Assembly (NCBI GenBank): GCA_947630135.1 | Contig: CANRGH010000003.1 | Coordinates: forward strand, 142,793 to 206,792 | Length of the DNA: 64,000 nt | Reading direction: 5' to 3' | DNA from: an uncultured Monoglobus sp. | Lineage (GTDB): Bacteria; Bacillota; Clostridia; Monoglobales; Monoglobaceae | Shown: positions 1 to 8,291 of the stretch, piece by piece | How the letters are laid out: every line of letters starts with the position of its first letter | Numbering within the stretch: position 1 is the first letter of the stretch | Program-made: the position numbers and the translations under genes | The notes under the pieces: generated by a model | The model's input: the letters and a program-made list of their open reading frames with translations, nothing else | What the model was told of the DNA's origin: nothing | The model's database searches: none

Positions 1-555
1 GTTATTCCCTATAACACCGTTGAGCGCGCTAACGCTTCGCTCGCACCCGGCGAGAGAGTTGTCGTTCAGAGCGGAGCCGACGGTGAGCGTGAGATAACCT
101 ACAGCATTAAGTACAGCGACGGCGCCGAGGTTTCAAGACAGAGAATAGGCGAGGTCGTTCTGGCCGAGCCCACCGACGAGATAATAGAGTATTCTCCGCA
201 GGAGCCGTTCGAGGTAGGCAAGATTCCCGCTTCGCGCCCCACAAATTATTCAAAAATGGAAGTTTTCGAGGCGACCGCTTATGACGCGTCCCCGGCGGAC
301 AACGGCCCTTGGGCGGGCGTTACGTCAACCGGAATGAAGATGGGATACGGCGTTATAGCCGTTGACCCCTCGGTTATCCCCTACGGAACCAGGATGTATA
401 TCGAGTCGTGCGACGGCAAGTATGTTTACGGTTACGCTATTGCGGGCGACTGCGGCGGAGCTATCAAGGGCCACAGAGTAGACCTTTTCTACTGGTCGAG
501 ATCTCAGTGCTATGAGTTCGGCAGACGCAACGTTAACATTTACTTCCTCGACTAA
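1..555 (+). CDS. C-terminal part of a G5/3D-domain cell-wall protein (YabE-like), cut by the window edge
   Basis: The reading frame is open from the first base, so the N-terminus lies outside the window. About 184 residues are visible. The first 70 or so look like a G5 domain (short beta-rich stretch with VVQSGADGEREITYSIKY). The rest is a 3D domain, named for its three conserved aspartates, seen here in AVDPSVIPYGT, IAGDCGGAIKG and RVDLFYW. In Bacillota such proteins (YabE, YuiC, Rpf-like) are secreted or surface muralytic enzymes acting on peptidoglycan. A strong terminator follows the stop. The assignment to the family is firm; the exact enzyme activity is inferred. Confidence 0.85.
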   Translation, partial: VIPYNTVERANASLAPGERVVVQSGADGEREITYSIKYSDGAEVSRQRIGEVVLAEPTDEIIEYSPQEPFEVGKIPASRPTNYSKMEVFEATAYDASPADNGPWAGVTSTGMKMGYGVIAVDPSVIPYGTRMYIESCDGKYVYGYAIAGDCGGAIKGHRVDLFYWSRSQCYEFGRRNVNIYFLD

Positions 556-572
556 GCAATTAAGACAAAAAT

Positions 573-598
573 CGGGCGCCCGGCGCCCGTATTTTTTT
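573..598 (+). terminator. Rho-independent terminator of the 3D-domain gene
   Basis: CGGGCGCC pairs with GGCGCCCG around a very short loop and is followed by TATTTTTTT, about 18 nt after the stop codon. Confidence 0.85.
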
Positions 599-620
599 GC
601 AAAAAGCTCCGATAAAACGC

Positions 621-649
621 TTGACAAATTATGTGAAATGGTTTAAAAT
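621..649 (+). promoter_or_regulatory. Predicted sigma-A promoter of the ylxM-ffh operon
   Basis: TTGACA (621-626), 17-nt spacer, TAAAAT (644-649). The nearest downstream gene is ylxM at 981, giving an unusually long leader of about 320 nt that is filled with palindromic repeat material. Confidence 0.65.
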
Positions 650-654
650 ATAAA

Positions 655-965
655 AGCTGTAAAGTGAAACGGCTTTACGAACGTAGGGACTAGGAAATAG
701 GTTCTAGGGACTACGCGGAAATAATGAGTGCAAAACGCGGCGTAAATCCCCGCGCCTGTAGGGGCGGATATTATCCGCCCGCTAACGTAGTGATTAGCGA
801 ATACGCGGAGTTAATTTAACGAGAACATTTGCATATCCCCGCGCTCATTTGTCTATTTACTATTAACTAATCACTAATCACTATGTTCGTAGGGGACGGC
901 GCCCTCGACGTCCCGGCTTGCAATTTGGGATAATCAGCAAGCCCGCGGCGCGGGCTTAACTTTGA
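655..965. repeat. Intergenic repeat cluster (GTAGGG-type palindromes) inside the ylxM leader
   Basis: The stretch carries the same motifs found at 39.9, 47.9, 50.8 and 51.4 kb: a GTAGGG box joined to the palindrome GGCGGATATTATCCGCC (about 760-783), degenerate runs of CTAATCACTA (about 865-885), and GTAGGGGACG with the matching CGTCCCGG (about 890-915). It ends in AGCCCGCGGCGCGGGCT (940-956), a hairpin just before the ylxM ribosome binding site. No gene is seen here. Confidence 0.7.
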
Positions 966-980
966 AAAGGGTGTTATACT

Positions 981-1352
981 ATGGAAAAAAACGTTAAAAT
1001 TTCTCTGTTGTTTGATTTTTACAAAAACCTGCTGACCGAGCGGCAGGCCGAGAGCATTGACCTGTATTACAACGAGGATCTGTCTCTGGCGGAGATCGGG
1101 AATAATATGGGCATAACCCGCCAGGGCGTGCGCGACAACATCAAGCGCGCCGAGGGCGTTTTGCTTGACGCCGAGGAAAAGCTCGGGCTCGCCTCGCGGT
1201 TTCTCAGCATCCGCGGCGACCTTGAGCGGATAGACGAGATCATAAGAGAGATCGAGGCGTCGCCCGAAAACAGGAGCTTATCCGACAGCATGAAACACAA
1301 GATAAACGATATACTTATGATCATACAGGAAATCAACGGTCTTAACGATTAA
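981..1352 (+). CDS. ylxM: YlxM-family helix-turn-helix protein (UPF0122), partner gene of ffh
   Basis: A 123-residue protein with a sigma-70 region-4-like helix-turn-helix near residues 17-57 (LTERQAESIDLYY, then SLAEIGNNMGITRQGVRDNI) followed by a charged helical tail. Members of this family sit directly before ffh in many Bacillota and are thought to modulate expression or function of the signal recognition particle. Here the gap to ffh is 14 nt, indicating one operon. The ATG at 981 follows AAAAGGGTG. Length and context fit the family; the exact role is not settled in the literature known to me. Confidence 0.85.
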   Translation: MEKNVKISLLFDFYKNLLTERQAESIDLYYNEDLSLAEIGNNMGITRQGVRDNIKRAEGVLLDAEEKLGLASRFLSIRGDLERIDEIIREIEASPENRSLSDSMKHKINDILMIIQEINGLND

Positions 1353-1366
1353 TACGAGGTGTATTT

Positions 1367-2722
1367 ATGGCATTTGAAAGCTTATCCGAAAAGCTGCAAA
1401 ACACTTTTAAAAAGCTTCGCGGCAAGGGCAAGGTCTCCGAAAAGGACCTGAAGGCCGCCATGCGCGAGGTAAAGCTGGCCCTGCTTGAGGCGGACGTTAA
1501 CTTCAGAGTTGTGAAAAGCTTTGTGAAGGACGTTTCCGAGCGGGCGAGCGGCGCCGAGGTAATGGAGTCGCTGACCCCCGCCCAGCAGGTAATAAAAATA
1601 GTTAACGAGGAGCTTGTAAAGCTCATGGGCGGCGAGGCTGAAAAGCTGAATATCTCGTCAAAGCCGCCAACGGTGATAATGATGGCCGGCCTTCAGGGCG
1701 CCGGCAAGACCACGACGGCGGCGAAACTGGGCGGCATGCTCAAAAAGCAGGGCAAGCGTCCGCTGCTCTGCGCCTGTGACGTGTACAGACCCGCGGCTGT
1801 GAAGCAGCTCCAGGTCGTGGGCGGTCAGCTTGACCTTCCGGTGTACGCTGAGGAGGGCGTGACCGACGCGGTCGGGATCGCCTGCCGCGGCCTTGAACAC
1901 GCAAATAGGCACTCAAACGACGTGCTTATCATAGACACTGCGGGCCGCCTGCATATTGACGAGGAGCTCATGGACGAGCTCAAGCAGATCGAGGCAAAGG
2001 TCGAGCCAGACGAGATTTTGCTTGTGGTTGACGCCATGACCGGACAGGACGCGGTCAACGTGGCCGACAAGTTCAACAGCGAGCTTGAGATCTCGGGCGT
2101 GGTCCTCACCAAGCTTGACGGCGACACCCGCGGCGGAGCGGCGCTTTCCGTGCGTTCTGTTACCGGAAAGCCGATCAAATTCTGCGGAATGGGCGAGAAG
2201 TTGACCGACCTTGAGCAGTTCCACCCCGACCGCATGGCGTCGAGGATCCTCGGCATGGGCGACATGCTCAGCCTTATCGAAAAGGCCGAACAGGCCCTTG
2301 ATATGAAAAAGGCCGAGGAGCTTGAAAAGAAGCTCAGGACGCAGCGTTTCACGTTTACCGACTTCCTTGACCAGATGGATCAGATGAAGAACATGGGCCC
2401 GATACAGAACGTACTGGGCATGATACCGGGCATCAACGCCAAGGCGCTGAAAAACGCTCAGGTGGACGAGAAAAAGATGGCGCATATCGAGGCTATAATC
2501 AAGTCGATGACCCCGAACGAGAGGGAGCTTAAGGATAAGCTGACCCCCTCGCGCAAGGAGAGGATCGCCAAGGGAAGCGGAGTTTCGATAGTCGAGGTCA
2601 ACTCGCTGCTCAAGCAGTTTGACCAGATGCAGAGAATGATGAAGCAGCTTTCGGGCGGAAATATGAACAAAAAGATGAAAAAAATGGGTCGCGGCGGTTT
2701 CCCGCCCGGGATGTTCATGTAG
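1367..2722 (+). CDS. ffh: Signal recognition particle GTPase Ffh (SRP54)
   Basis: A 451-residue Ffh: N-terminal helical bundle, then the G domain with GLQGAGKTTT near residue 107, DVYRPAA, DTAGR and TKLDGDTRGG, then a methionine-rich M domain (MDQMKNMGPIQNVLGMIPG and a C-terminal MQRMMKQLSGGNMNKKMKKM). It binds signal sequences and SRP RNA and delivers ribosome-nascent chains to FtsY at the membrane. Length is usual. It lies between ylxM and rpsP, the typical bacillotal order. Start ATG at 1367 follows GAGGTG. Confidence 0.98.
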   Translation: MAFESLSEKLQNTFKKLRGKGKVSEKDLKAAMREVKLALLEADVNFRVVKSFVKDVSERASGAEVMESLTPAQQVIKIVNEELVKLMGGEAEKLNISSKPPTVIMMAGLQGAGKTTTAAKLGGMLKKQGKRPLLCACDVYRPAAVKQLQVVGGQLDLPVYAEEGVTDAVGIACRGLEHANRHSNDVLIIDTAGRLHIDEELMDELKQIEAKVEPDEILLVVDAMTGQDAVNVADKFNSELEISGVVLTKLDGDTRGGAALSVRSVTGKPIKFCGMGEKLTDLEQFHPDRMASRILGMGDMLSLIEKAEQALDMKKAEELEKKLRTQRFTFTDFLDQMDQMKNMGPIQNVLGMIPGINAKALKNAQVDEKKMAHIEAIIKSMTPNERELKDKLTPSRKERIAKGSGVSIVEVNSLLKQFDQMQRMMKQLSGGNMNKKMKKMGRGGFPPGMFM

Positions 2723-2765
2723 AAAATTAATTAAATAAATATATATTTTTTGGAGGATTTAAAAA

Positions 2766-3011
2766 ATGGCAGTAAAAATTCGTTTAAAGAGAATGGGCGC
2801 GAAGAAGGCTCCGTTTTACCGTGTGGTAGTGGCGGATTCCAGATTTCCGAGAGACGGCAGATTTATCGAGCAGGTAGGAACATACAACCCCATGGTTGAG
2901 CCCGCCGCCGTTGAGTTTGACGCGGAAAAGATCCAGAAGTGGATCAAGAACGGCGCTCAGCCCACCGACACCGTTAAGAGACTTTTAAAGAACAAGGGCA
3001 TTATCGACTAA
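2766..3011 (+). CDS. rpsP: 30S ribosomal protein S16
   Basis: 81 residues beginning [20 protein letters not shown], the strongly conserved S16 start, with [12 protein letters not shown] in the middle. It is an early-binding small-subunit protein needed for 30S assembly. The gene follows ffh by 43 nt behind a good GGAGG site and precedes khpA, so it belongs to the ffh-trmD operon. Confidence 0.98.
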   Translation: MAVKIRLKRMGAKKAPFYRVVVADSRFPRDGRFIEQVGTYNPMVEPAAVEFDAEKIQKWIKNGAQPTDTVKRLLKNKGIID

Positions 3012-3039
3012 TGCTCCGCCAAGAAGGAGAGTTTCAATC

Positions 3040-3267
3040 ATGAAGGAATTGCTCACTTTTATAGCCAAATCTTTGGTAAGCGAGCCCGACGCCGTTGAGG
3101 TCGAGGTTGTCGAGAAAGAGAACCTGACAGTGCTGAAGCTCCATGTTGCAGAGGGCGATATGGGCAAGGTGATCGGCAAGCAGGGCCGTATCGCCAAGGC
3201 TATAAGAACCGTAATCAAAAGTGCCGGCAACCGCGTTAACAAAAAAGTGGTTGTTGACATTGTTTAA
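3040..3267 (+). CDS. khpA: KH-domain RNA-binding protein KhpA (YlqC)
   Basis: 75 residues with a single type-II KH fold; the nucleic-acid-binding loop is GKVIGKQGRIAKAIR, with the GxxG element GKQG. KhpA pairs with KhpB/Jag in Bacillota and affects cell division and RNA binding. The position between rpsP and rimM is the standard one. It starts at ATG 3040 after AAGAAGGAGAG. Confidence 0.93.
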   Translation: MKELLTFIAKSLVSEPDAVEVEVVEKENLTVLKLHVAEGDMGKVIGKQGRIAKAIRTVIKSAGNRVNKKVVVDIV

Positions 3268-3351
3268 ACACGGCCAAGTTCAGATGTCCGCGCGCCGCGG
3301 ATGTCTGAATTTTTGTCAGAAGATAAACGCGAATAATTTGGAGAGTTGTTA

Positions 3352-3852
3352 ATGGACAATTTGCTTGAGATAGGAAAAATAGTCAACACCCACGGAATAC
3401 GCGGCGAGGTCAAAATTCAGCCCTGGTGCGACGATCCTTATGTGTTTGACGAGCTTGAGTCGCTGATAATCGACGGCGAGGAGTATTTTATTGAGCGCAA
3501 CAGATTTCACAAGACATGCCAGATAGTGAAGCTTGAGGGGATCGACGACATGAACGCCGCCGAACTGCTCAAAAACAAGATCGCGCATGTTGAGCGCGAG
3601 AATATGCCGCTGCCCGAGGGCAGATATTTTGTGGCAGACGTTCTCGGCCTTGAGGTCCGCGAGGAAAACGGCCGCGTTTTAGGCGAGATAGGCGACGTGA
3701 TAAAGACCGGAAGCAACGATGTATATGTGCTCAAAAACACGTTTAACAAAAAGCAGATATTGATCCCGGTGCTCGGCGATGTGGTGCTTGAGACGAATAT
3801 TGACGGCGGCTATGTCACGGTCCGCCTTATGAAGGGTTTGATCGACGAATGA
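3352..3852 (+). CDS. rimM: Ribosome maturation factor RimM
   Basis: About 166 residues. The N-terminal RimM barrel has LLEIGKIVNTHGIRGEVKI and the PRC-barrel part has YFVADVLGLEV and GSNDVYVLK. RimM acts in 16S rRNA 3'-domain processing and 30S assembly, binding S19. I place the start at ATG 3352, six nt after GGAGAG, rather than at the in-frame TTG six nt upstream. The stop overlaps the trmD start. Confidence 0.95.
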   Translation: MDNLLEIGKIVNTHGIRGEVKIQPWCDDPYVFDELESLIIDGEEYFIERNRFHKTCQIVKLEGIDDMNAAELLKNKIAHVERENMPLPEGRYFVADVLGLEVREENGRVLGEIGDVIKTGSNDVYVLKNTFNKKQILIPVLGDVVLETNIDGGYVTVRLMKGLIDE

Positions 3853-4586
3853 GGTTCGACATACTCACGCTTTTTCCCGAGATGTTCGAGGCGGTGCTAG
3901 GCGAGAGCATAATCGGCAGAGCCGCCGAAAAAGGCCTGATCGAGCTGAATTTTGTGCAGATACGCGACTTCGCGTTCAACAAGCACAGGCGGGTCGATCA
4001 TTACCCTTACGGCGGCGGACAGGGCATGGTCATGCAGGCCGAGCCGATTTTTCTGGCGTATGAGAGCGTCGCGAAGGGGCTTGAAAAAAAGCCGTTCACG
4101 GTCTATATGTCGCCGCAGGGGAAAACGCTCAGACAGGGCATGGCAAAGCGCATAGCAAAAAAATATGAGCATGTGGTCATTCTCTGCGGCCACTATGAGG
4201 GCGTGGACCAGCGCGTGCTTGACGAGATCGTCGACGCCGAGGTCTCATTGGGGGATTTCGTGCTGACGGGCGGCGAGATCGCGGCCATGGCGCTTGTGGA
4301 CTGCGTGGCGCGGCTGCTGCCCGGAGTTCTCAAGTCGGAGGAGGCGTTCTCCGAGGAGTCGCACTATGGCGGCCTGCTTGAGTACCCGCAGTACACCCGC
4401 CCCGAGATATGGCACGGCAGGCAGGTGCCCGAAGTCCTGCTCAGCGGCCACCATAAAAATATCGAGGCGTGGAAGCGCGAACAAGCGGTCATGACAACGT
4501 TCAGGAAGCGCCGCGGCATGCTGAACCGCGCGAACCTGACCGACGCCGAGCGTGAACTCGTGGAAAAACTGAAAAAAGAAAAATAA
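3849..4586 (+). CDS. trmD: tRNA (guanine37-N1)-methyltransferase TrmD
   Basis: 245 residues of the SPOUT class. MRFDILTLFPEMFEAVLGESI is the usual N-terminus; the trefoil-knot SAM site is visible as ILCGHYEGVDQRV and EVSLGDFVLTGGE. It methylates G37 of tRNAs to prevent frameshifting. The start codon overlaps the rimM stop (ATGA), indicating translational coupling. In many Bacillota rplS follows trmD; here a terminator and an unrelated zinc-ribbon gene follow instead. Confidence 0.97.
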   Translation: MRFDILTLFPEMFEAVLGESIIGRAAEKGLIELNFVQIRDFAFNKHRRVDHYPYGGGQGMVMQAEPIFLAYESVAKGLEKKPFTVYMSPQGKTLRQGMAKRIAKKYEHVVILCGHYEGVDQRVLDEIVDAEVSLGDFVLTGGEIAAMALVDCVARLLPGVLKSEEAFSEESHYGGLLEYPQYTRPEIWHGRQVPEVLLSGHHKNIEAWKREQAVMTTFRKRRGMLNRANLTDAERELVEKLKKEK

Positions 4587-4637
4587 AACTGCCGCCCGGG
4601 GCGTTTTGCGCCGCGGGATAGACGGCGGTTTTATTTT
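4586..4637 (+). terminator. Terminator closing the ylxM-trmD operon
   Basis: AAAACTGCCG pairs with CGGCGGTTTT around an internal GC-rich hairpin, ending in TTTTATTTTATA directly after trmD. Confidence 0.75.
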
Positions 4638-4671
4638 ATAATAATTTTATAAATAAATTTTCACAAAACAG

Positions 4672-4700
4672 TTGTTTTTTGTCTTTTATTGTGGTAAAAT
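4672..4700 (+). promoter_or_regulatory. Predicted promoter of the zinc-ribbon membrane protein gene
   Basis: TTGTTT (4672-4677), 17-nt spacer, TAAAAT (4695-4700), about 70 nt before the chosen start. Confidence 0.5.
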
Positions 4701-4772
4701 TATTACTGTATAATTAATTCGCAATTGATTTGTCAAGAATATACAATCAGGCTGAAAGGTGGTCAGGAGACT

Positions 4773-7007
4773 ATGAAATGTGAAAAGTGCGGCGCGGAAT
4801 TCCCGGAGGGCGCGAAGGCATGCCCCGAGTGCGGTTTTGCGCCGGAGCCCGCGGAAAGCGCGGCCAAGGCGGAGAGCGCGGCGAAAGAGGACAACGATTT
4901 TGACAAGCGCTATTCGATGACTTTTGACAAAAAGGACACGGACGAGAATAAATATCAGATCGATGAGGAGCTTCGCAAAAAGCGCGAGGCGAGATACGAC
5001 GAGAGCTTCGCCAACATGAGCGATGACGAGAAGCTCAAGGCGCTCGAGGCGGCGAGGCTCGCGAGAAAGGAAAAGCGCGACCGCAAGATGCAGAAAAAGG
5101 CGGAGGGCGGCGTTTTCGCTTCCTTGAGATCGGACAAAAAGGATAAGCCCGCGCCCAAGCGCCGCGGAGCAGATGCCGGCGGTAAGGACGCAAATCTGCC
5201 CGAGCCCGGCGAGGACAAGGTTTTTGAGCGCAGGGGAAGCGCGTCCGAAAAGAGCGAGCGTCCCGCTCGCAAAAAGAAAAAGAGTTTTAAGCCGTCGGCC
5301 AAGGTCGGCCTTATAGCGGGCTGCGTGTTGGCGGTGCTGGTTATCGCCGTGGTTATCGCGTCGATAAACATGGCCACCAAGGTCAAGGTCGAGATGCCCG
5401 AGATGCCGACGGTTTACGCCAAGGGCAACACGCTTTATTCATCCTATGACGGCAAAGAGATCGAGATAAGCCGGAATTTTGTGGCAAGCGAGTATGTGGA
5501 GCCCGCGCAGCCCTCGTCGACTCCGTCAAGACGGAATGACGACGATGACGAGGATGAGGCGACTCCGACTCCCGAGCCGGAATACTATCCGCCGCGCGAG
5601 AAGGACCTTGTGACATACACGGCCGACGGCCTCGGCACATATTTCATTGACAACGCGGACTTTAACAACAACCGCGGCACGCTCAACTACAGCGAGAGCG
5701 GCAAGCGCCGCGGCACGGTCAAGATCGCCGACGACGTTTATTCGGACATTCTCGTGTCTGACGACGGCACGGGCGTTATGTATCTGACCGGAGCCGATAA
5801 GTTCGGCGGCGGTGGAACCCTCTGGTTCTGGTCGTCGGTCACAAAAACTGCCTCGGAGCTGGCTCCCGGCGTGCTTCCCGAGCATTTCGTGTTCGGACAG
5901 AACACGAACAGCCTGCTTTATATCAACGAGTATAACAGCGAGTACAACGTGGGCAATCTGCACATGGCGGCGGTTTCAAACGGAGAGATAACCGGCACGC
6001 AGATGGTAGACTCGGACGTGTACGACGTTTTCGGAACAAATCCCGGAGGCGGAGCGGTCGTTTACGCGAAGAACTATAACGACGAAAATCAGTGCTTTGA
6101 TCTGTATCTGCAAAAGAGCGGCTCCGACGAGAAGGTCATGGTGACCGGCGGCTCAAGATGCGAGCCGATATTCTGCAAGCTGTCCGACGGTATGTACGCC
6201 GGCGGAGGCTACGGCGAGACCGAGGAATATTATCAGTCGCTCTACTATGTGAGTCTCGCGGGCGGCGAGAAGGAAAAGCTCGCGGGCAGTCTGACCGAGC
6301 TGGTAAAGATGAGCGCGGACGAGCAGGCGGTGATATTCCGCAAGGCCAACGCCGAGGGCACAGCGTTTGATTATTACTACGCGAGCATGGCGGGCACCGA
6401 CGGCCAGCTCGTGGCGTCAAATATAACCGTGCTTGACGACGAGGACCACAAGCGCGTTTCGCAATTTGAGATCAGCGACGACTTCACAAAGGCGGCGTTC
6501 ATTCAGGGCTACGACAAGGCCCGCGAGAGCGGCGCGCTGTTCGGCATAGCGATAAGCAACGGGGTCGTTGGAAGCGACACCAAGATAAGCGACACCGCAT
6601 ATTCGTGCAGCATCACCCCCGACGGACAGATCATCAGATACGCGGACAATTATGACATCACATGGAACCTTGTGACGCTCAACGCGTGGAACAACGGCAA
6701 GGTCACGGAGCTTGCGAACGAGGTGGGCGCGGGCGCGTTCACGTTTGACAAGAACGGAAACTACACGGTCTACGCCAAGAATTACAGTCTTGAGACCCGC
6801 ACCGGCGACGTTTACTGCGTCAGCAACAAGGGCAAAACGCGCGAGGTCGTCAAGGGCGTAAGTTCATACGGACTCAAGAGCAGCGGCGATATAATTTATT
6901 ATAACAGCGGCGGCGGAGAGTCCCCGTTCGAGCTGTTCCGCACCCGCGACGACGGCAAAAAGGCGAGGTCCGTGGACGAGGACGTGACAGAGGTAATATC
7001 TTACTGA
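4773..7007 (+). CDS. Zinc-ribbon, single-pass membrane protein with a large extracytoplasmic beta-rich region
   Basis: About 744 residues. The start at ATG 4773 is preferred because it opens directly on the zinc ribbon (MKCEKCGAEFPEGAKACPEC) and has AAAGGTGG upstream; an in-frame TTG lies 48 nt earlier. A highly charged Lys/Arg/Glu-rich segment follows, then one membrane helix near residues 180-205 (GLIAGCVLAVLVIAVVIAS), an Asp/Glu/Pro linker (DDDDEDEATPTPEPE), and about 480 residues of repeating beta-type sequence suggestive of a propeller (for example GTGVMYLTGADKFGGGGTLW). I do not recognise the ectodomain. It occupies the slot where rplS often sits. Function unknown; a membrane sensor or scaffold is only a guess. 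Confidence 0.85.
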   Translation: MKCEKCGAEFPEGAKACPECGFAPEPAESAAKAESAAKEDNDFDKRYSMTFDKKDTDENKYQIDEELRKKREARYDESFANMSDDEKLKALEAARLARKEKRDRKMQKKAEGGVFASLRSDKKDKPAPKRRGADAGGKDANLPEPGEDKVFERRGSASEKSERPARKKKKSFKPSAKVGLIAGCVLAVLVIAVVIASINMATKVKVEMPEMPTVYAKGNTLYSSYDGKEIEISRNFVASEYVEPAQPSSTPSRRNDDDDEDEATPTPEPEYYPPREKDLVTYTADGLGTYFIDNADFNNNRGTLNYSESGKRRGTVKIADDVYSDILVSDDGTGVMYLTGADKFGGGGTLWFWSSVTKTASELAPGVLPEHFVFGQNTNSLLYINEYNSEYNVGNLHMAAVSNGEITGTQMVDSDVYDVFGTNPGGGAVVYAKNYNDENQCFDLYLQKSGSDEKVMVTGGSRCEPIFCKLSDGMYAGGGYGETEEYYQSLYYVSLAGGEKEKLAGSLTELVKMSADEQAVIFRKANAEGTAFDYYYASMAGTDGQLVASNITVLDDEDHKRVSQFEISDDFTKAAFIQGYDKARESGALFGIAISNGVVGSDTKISDTAYSCSITPDGQIIRYADNYDITWNLVTLNAWNNGKVTELANEVGAGAFTFDKNGNYTVYAKNYSLETRTGDVYCVSNKGKTREVVKGVSSYGLKSSGDIIYYNSGGGESPFELFRTRDDGKKARSVDEDVTEVISY

Positions 7008-7026
7008 TTTGTATAAAAACCGGCTT

Positions 7027-7653
7027 ATGAAAAAGGACACAGCGGAAAAAATCGGAATAATGGGCGGAACTTTTGATCCGCCCCATTTCGGACATTTTGT
7101 GATAGCCCAGACGGCGTTTGAGGCGCTGGGCCTCGGAAAGGTGCTGTTTATCCCGACCGGCAAAATTGTCTATAAAGACACCTGCGGCGAGGCTGACGGC
7201 CGCCACAGATTTAATATGCTCAAATCCGTGATTGACAGCAATCCGGATTTTGAACTATCGGACACCGAACTCAAACAGAGCGGAACCTCATACACCGCCG
7301 ACACTTTGACGCGCCTCAAGGAGGGCGAATATAAGGACGCAGAGCTTTATTTTCTGGTCGGCGCCGACTCGCTTGACTATATGGACAAGTGGTACAGGCC
7401 CGAGGTCGTTTTCAGACTGTGCACCGTCGCGGTGGCGGAGCGGCGCGGATTTTCGAGCGATGAGGTCGAAAAGAAGATAAAGCTCCTGAACGAAAAATTC
7501 GGCGCGAAGATCATCCGCCTTTCCATGCCCATGATCGACGTTTCATCCACCATGCTGCGTGAAATGGCGGGAGAGGGGCGCTCGATCAGATATTTGACCC
7601 ACGACAGCGTTATAGAGTATATAAACAAGCACAATTTATACGGAGGTGGATAA
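7027..7653 (+). CDS. nadD: Nicotinate-nucleotide adenylyltransferase NadD
   Basis: About 208 residues. The nucleotidyltransferase signature GIMGGTFDPPHFGH lies near the N-terminus and the C-terminal helix motif is DVSSTMLREM. NadD converts nicotinate mononucleotide plus ATP to deamido-NAD in NAD synthesis. Two starts are possible: ATG 7027, chosen here, or TTG 7009 just after the preceding stop; neither has an ideal ribosome binding site. It overlaps yqeK slightly, as in many Clostridia. Confidence 0.93.
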   Translation: MKKDTAEKIGIMGGTFDPPHFGHFVIAQTAFEALGLGKVLFIPTGKIVYKDTCGEADGRHRFNMLKSVIDSNPDFELSDTELKQSGTSYTADTLTRLKEGEYKDAELYFLVGADSLDYMDKWYRPEVVFRLCTVAVAERRGFSSDEVEKKIKLLNEKFGAKIIRLSMPMIDVSSTMLREMAGEGRSIRYLTHDSVIEYINKHNLYGGG

Positions 7654-7654
7654 A

Positions 7655-8245
7655 ATGGCTGAAGCTTTAAGCATTGCGAGCATTGACGAGATCAAGACCG
7701 AGCTTCGGAAAATTCTCAGCAAGCACCGTTACATTCATTCGTTGGGCGTCGCGGGCGAGGCCGAAAAGCTCGCTCGGCGCTACGGGGCTGATCCCGAAAA
7801 GGCGTATCTGGCGGGGCTTGTTCACGACTGCGCCAAGGAGTACGACCCCGCCGAAATGGAGAAAATATTGAAGACCGAATACGGCGTGGCCGCGGACTCG
7901 ATGTCGAGGATAATGCCGAAGATCCTGCACGGCCCGCTGGGCGCATGCGACGCGCAGCGCAAGTTCGGGATCTACGATCCGGATATTCTTGACGCGGTGA
8001 GGTACCACACAACCGGAAAGGGCGGCATGCGTCTTTTGACAAAGATAATTTACATAGCCGACTATATCGAGCCGAACCGTGACTTTGACGGTGTGGACAA
8101 GCTGCGGGCAATGGCGTATGACAACATTGACGAGGCGATCATATACGGCATTGACGAGACTATAAAGGACCTGATAAGGCGCGGCCTCGTTATCCATCCC
8201 GACACAATGAGCGCCCGCAATGATCTTATTATGAAAAGGGCTTAA
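7655..8245 (+). CDS. yqeK: HD-domain protein YqeK, symmetrical Ap4A hydrolase family
   Basis: 196 residues with an HD-superfamily metal site: HRYIHSLGVAGEAEKLA, then GLVHDCAKEY, HGPLGACDA and RYHTTG. Homologues hydrolyse diadenosine tetraphosphate to two ADP. Start ATG 7655 is seven nt after GGAGGT; the in-frame GTG upstream overlaps that site and is less likely. The gene sits between nadD and a LCP gene, the conserved arrangement. Confidence 0.93.
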   Translation: MAEALSIASIDEIKTELRKILSKHRYIHSLGVAGEAEKLARRYGADPEKAYLAGLVHDCAKEYDPAEMEKILKTEYGVAADSMSRIMPKILHGPLGACDAQRKFGIYDPDILDAVRYHTTGKGGMRLLTKIIYIADYIEPNRDFDGVDKLRAMAYDNIDEAIIYGIDETIKDLIRRGLVIHPDTMSARNDLIMKRA

Positions 8246-8291
8246 GAAATCGGGCATATCCCGCGCAGAAGGCGCGAAAAGGAGAAGGATT

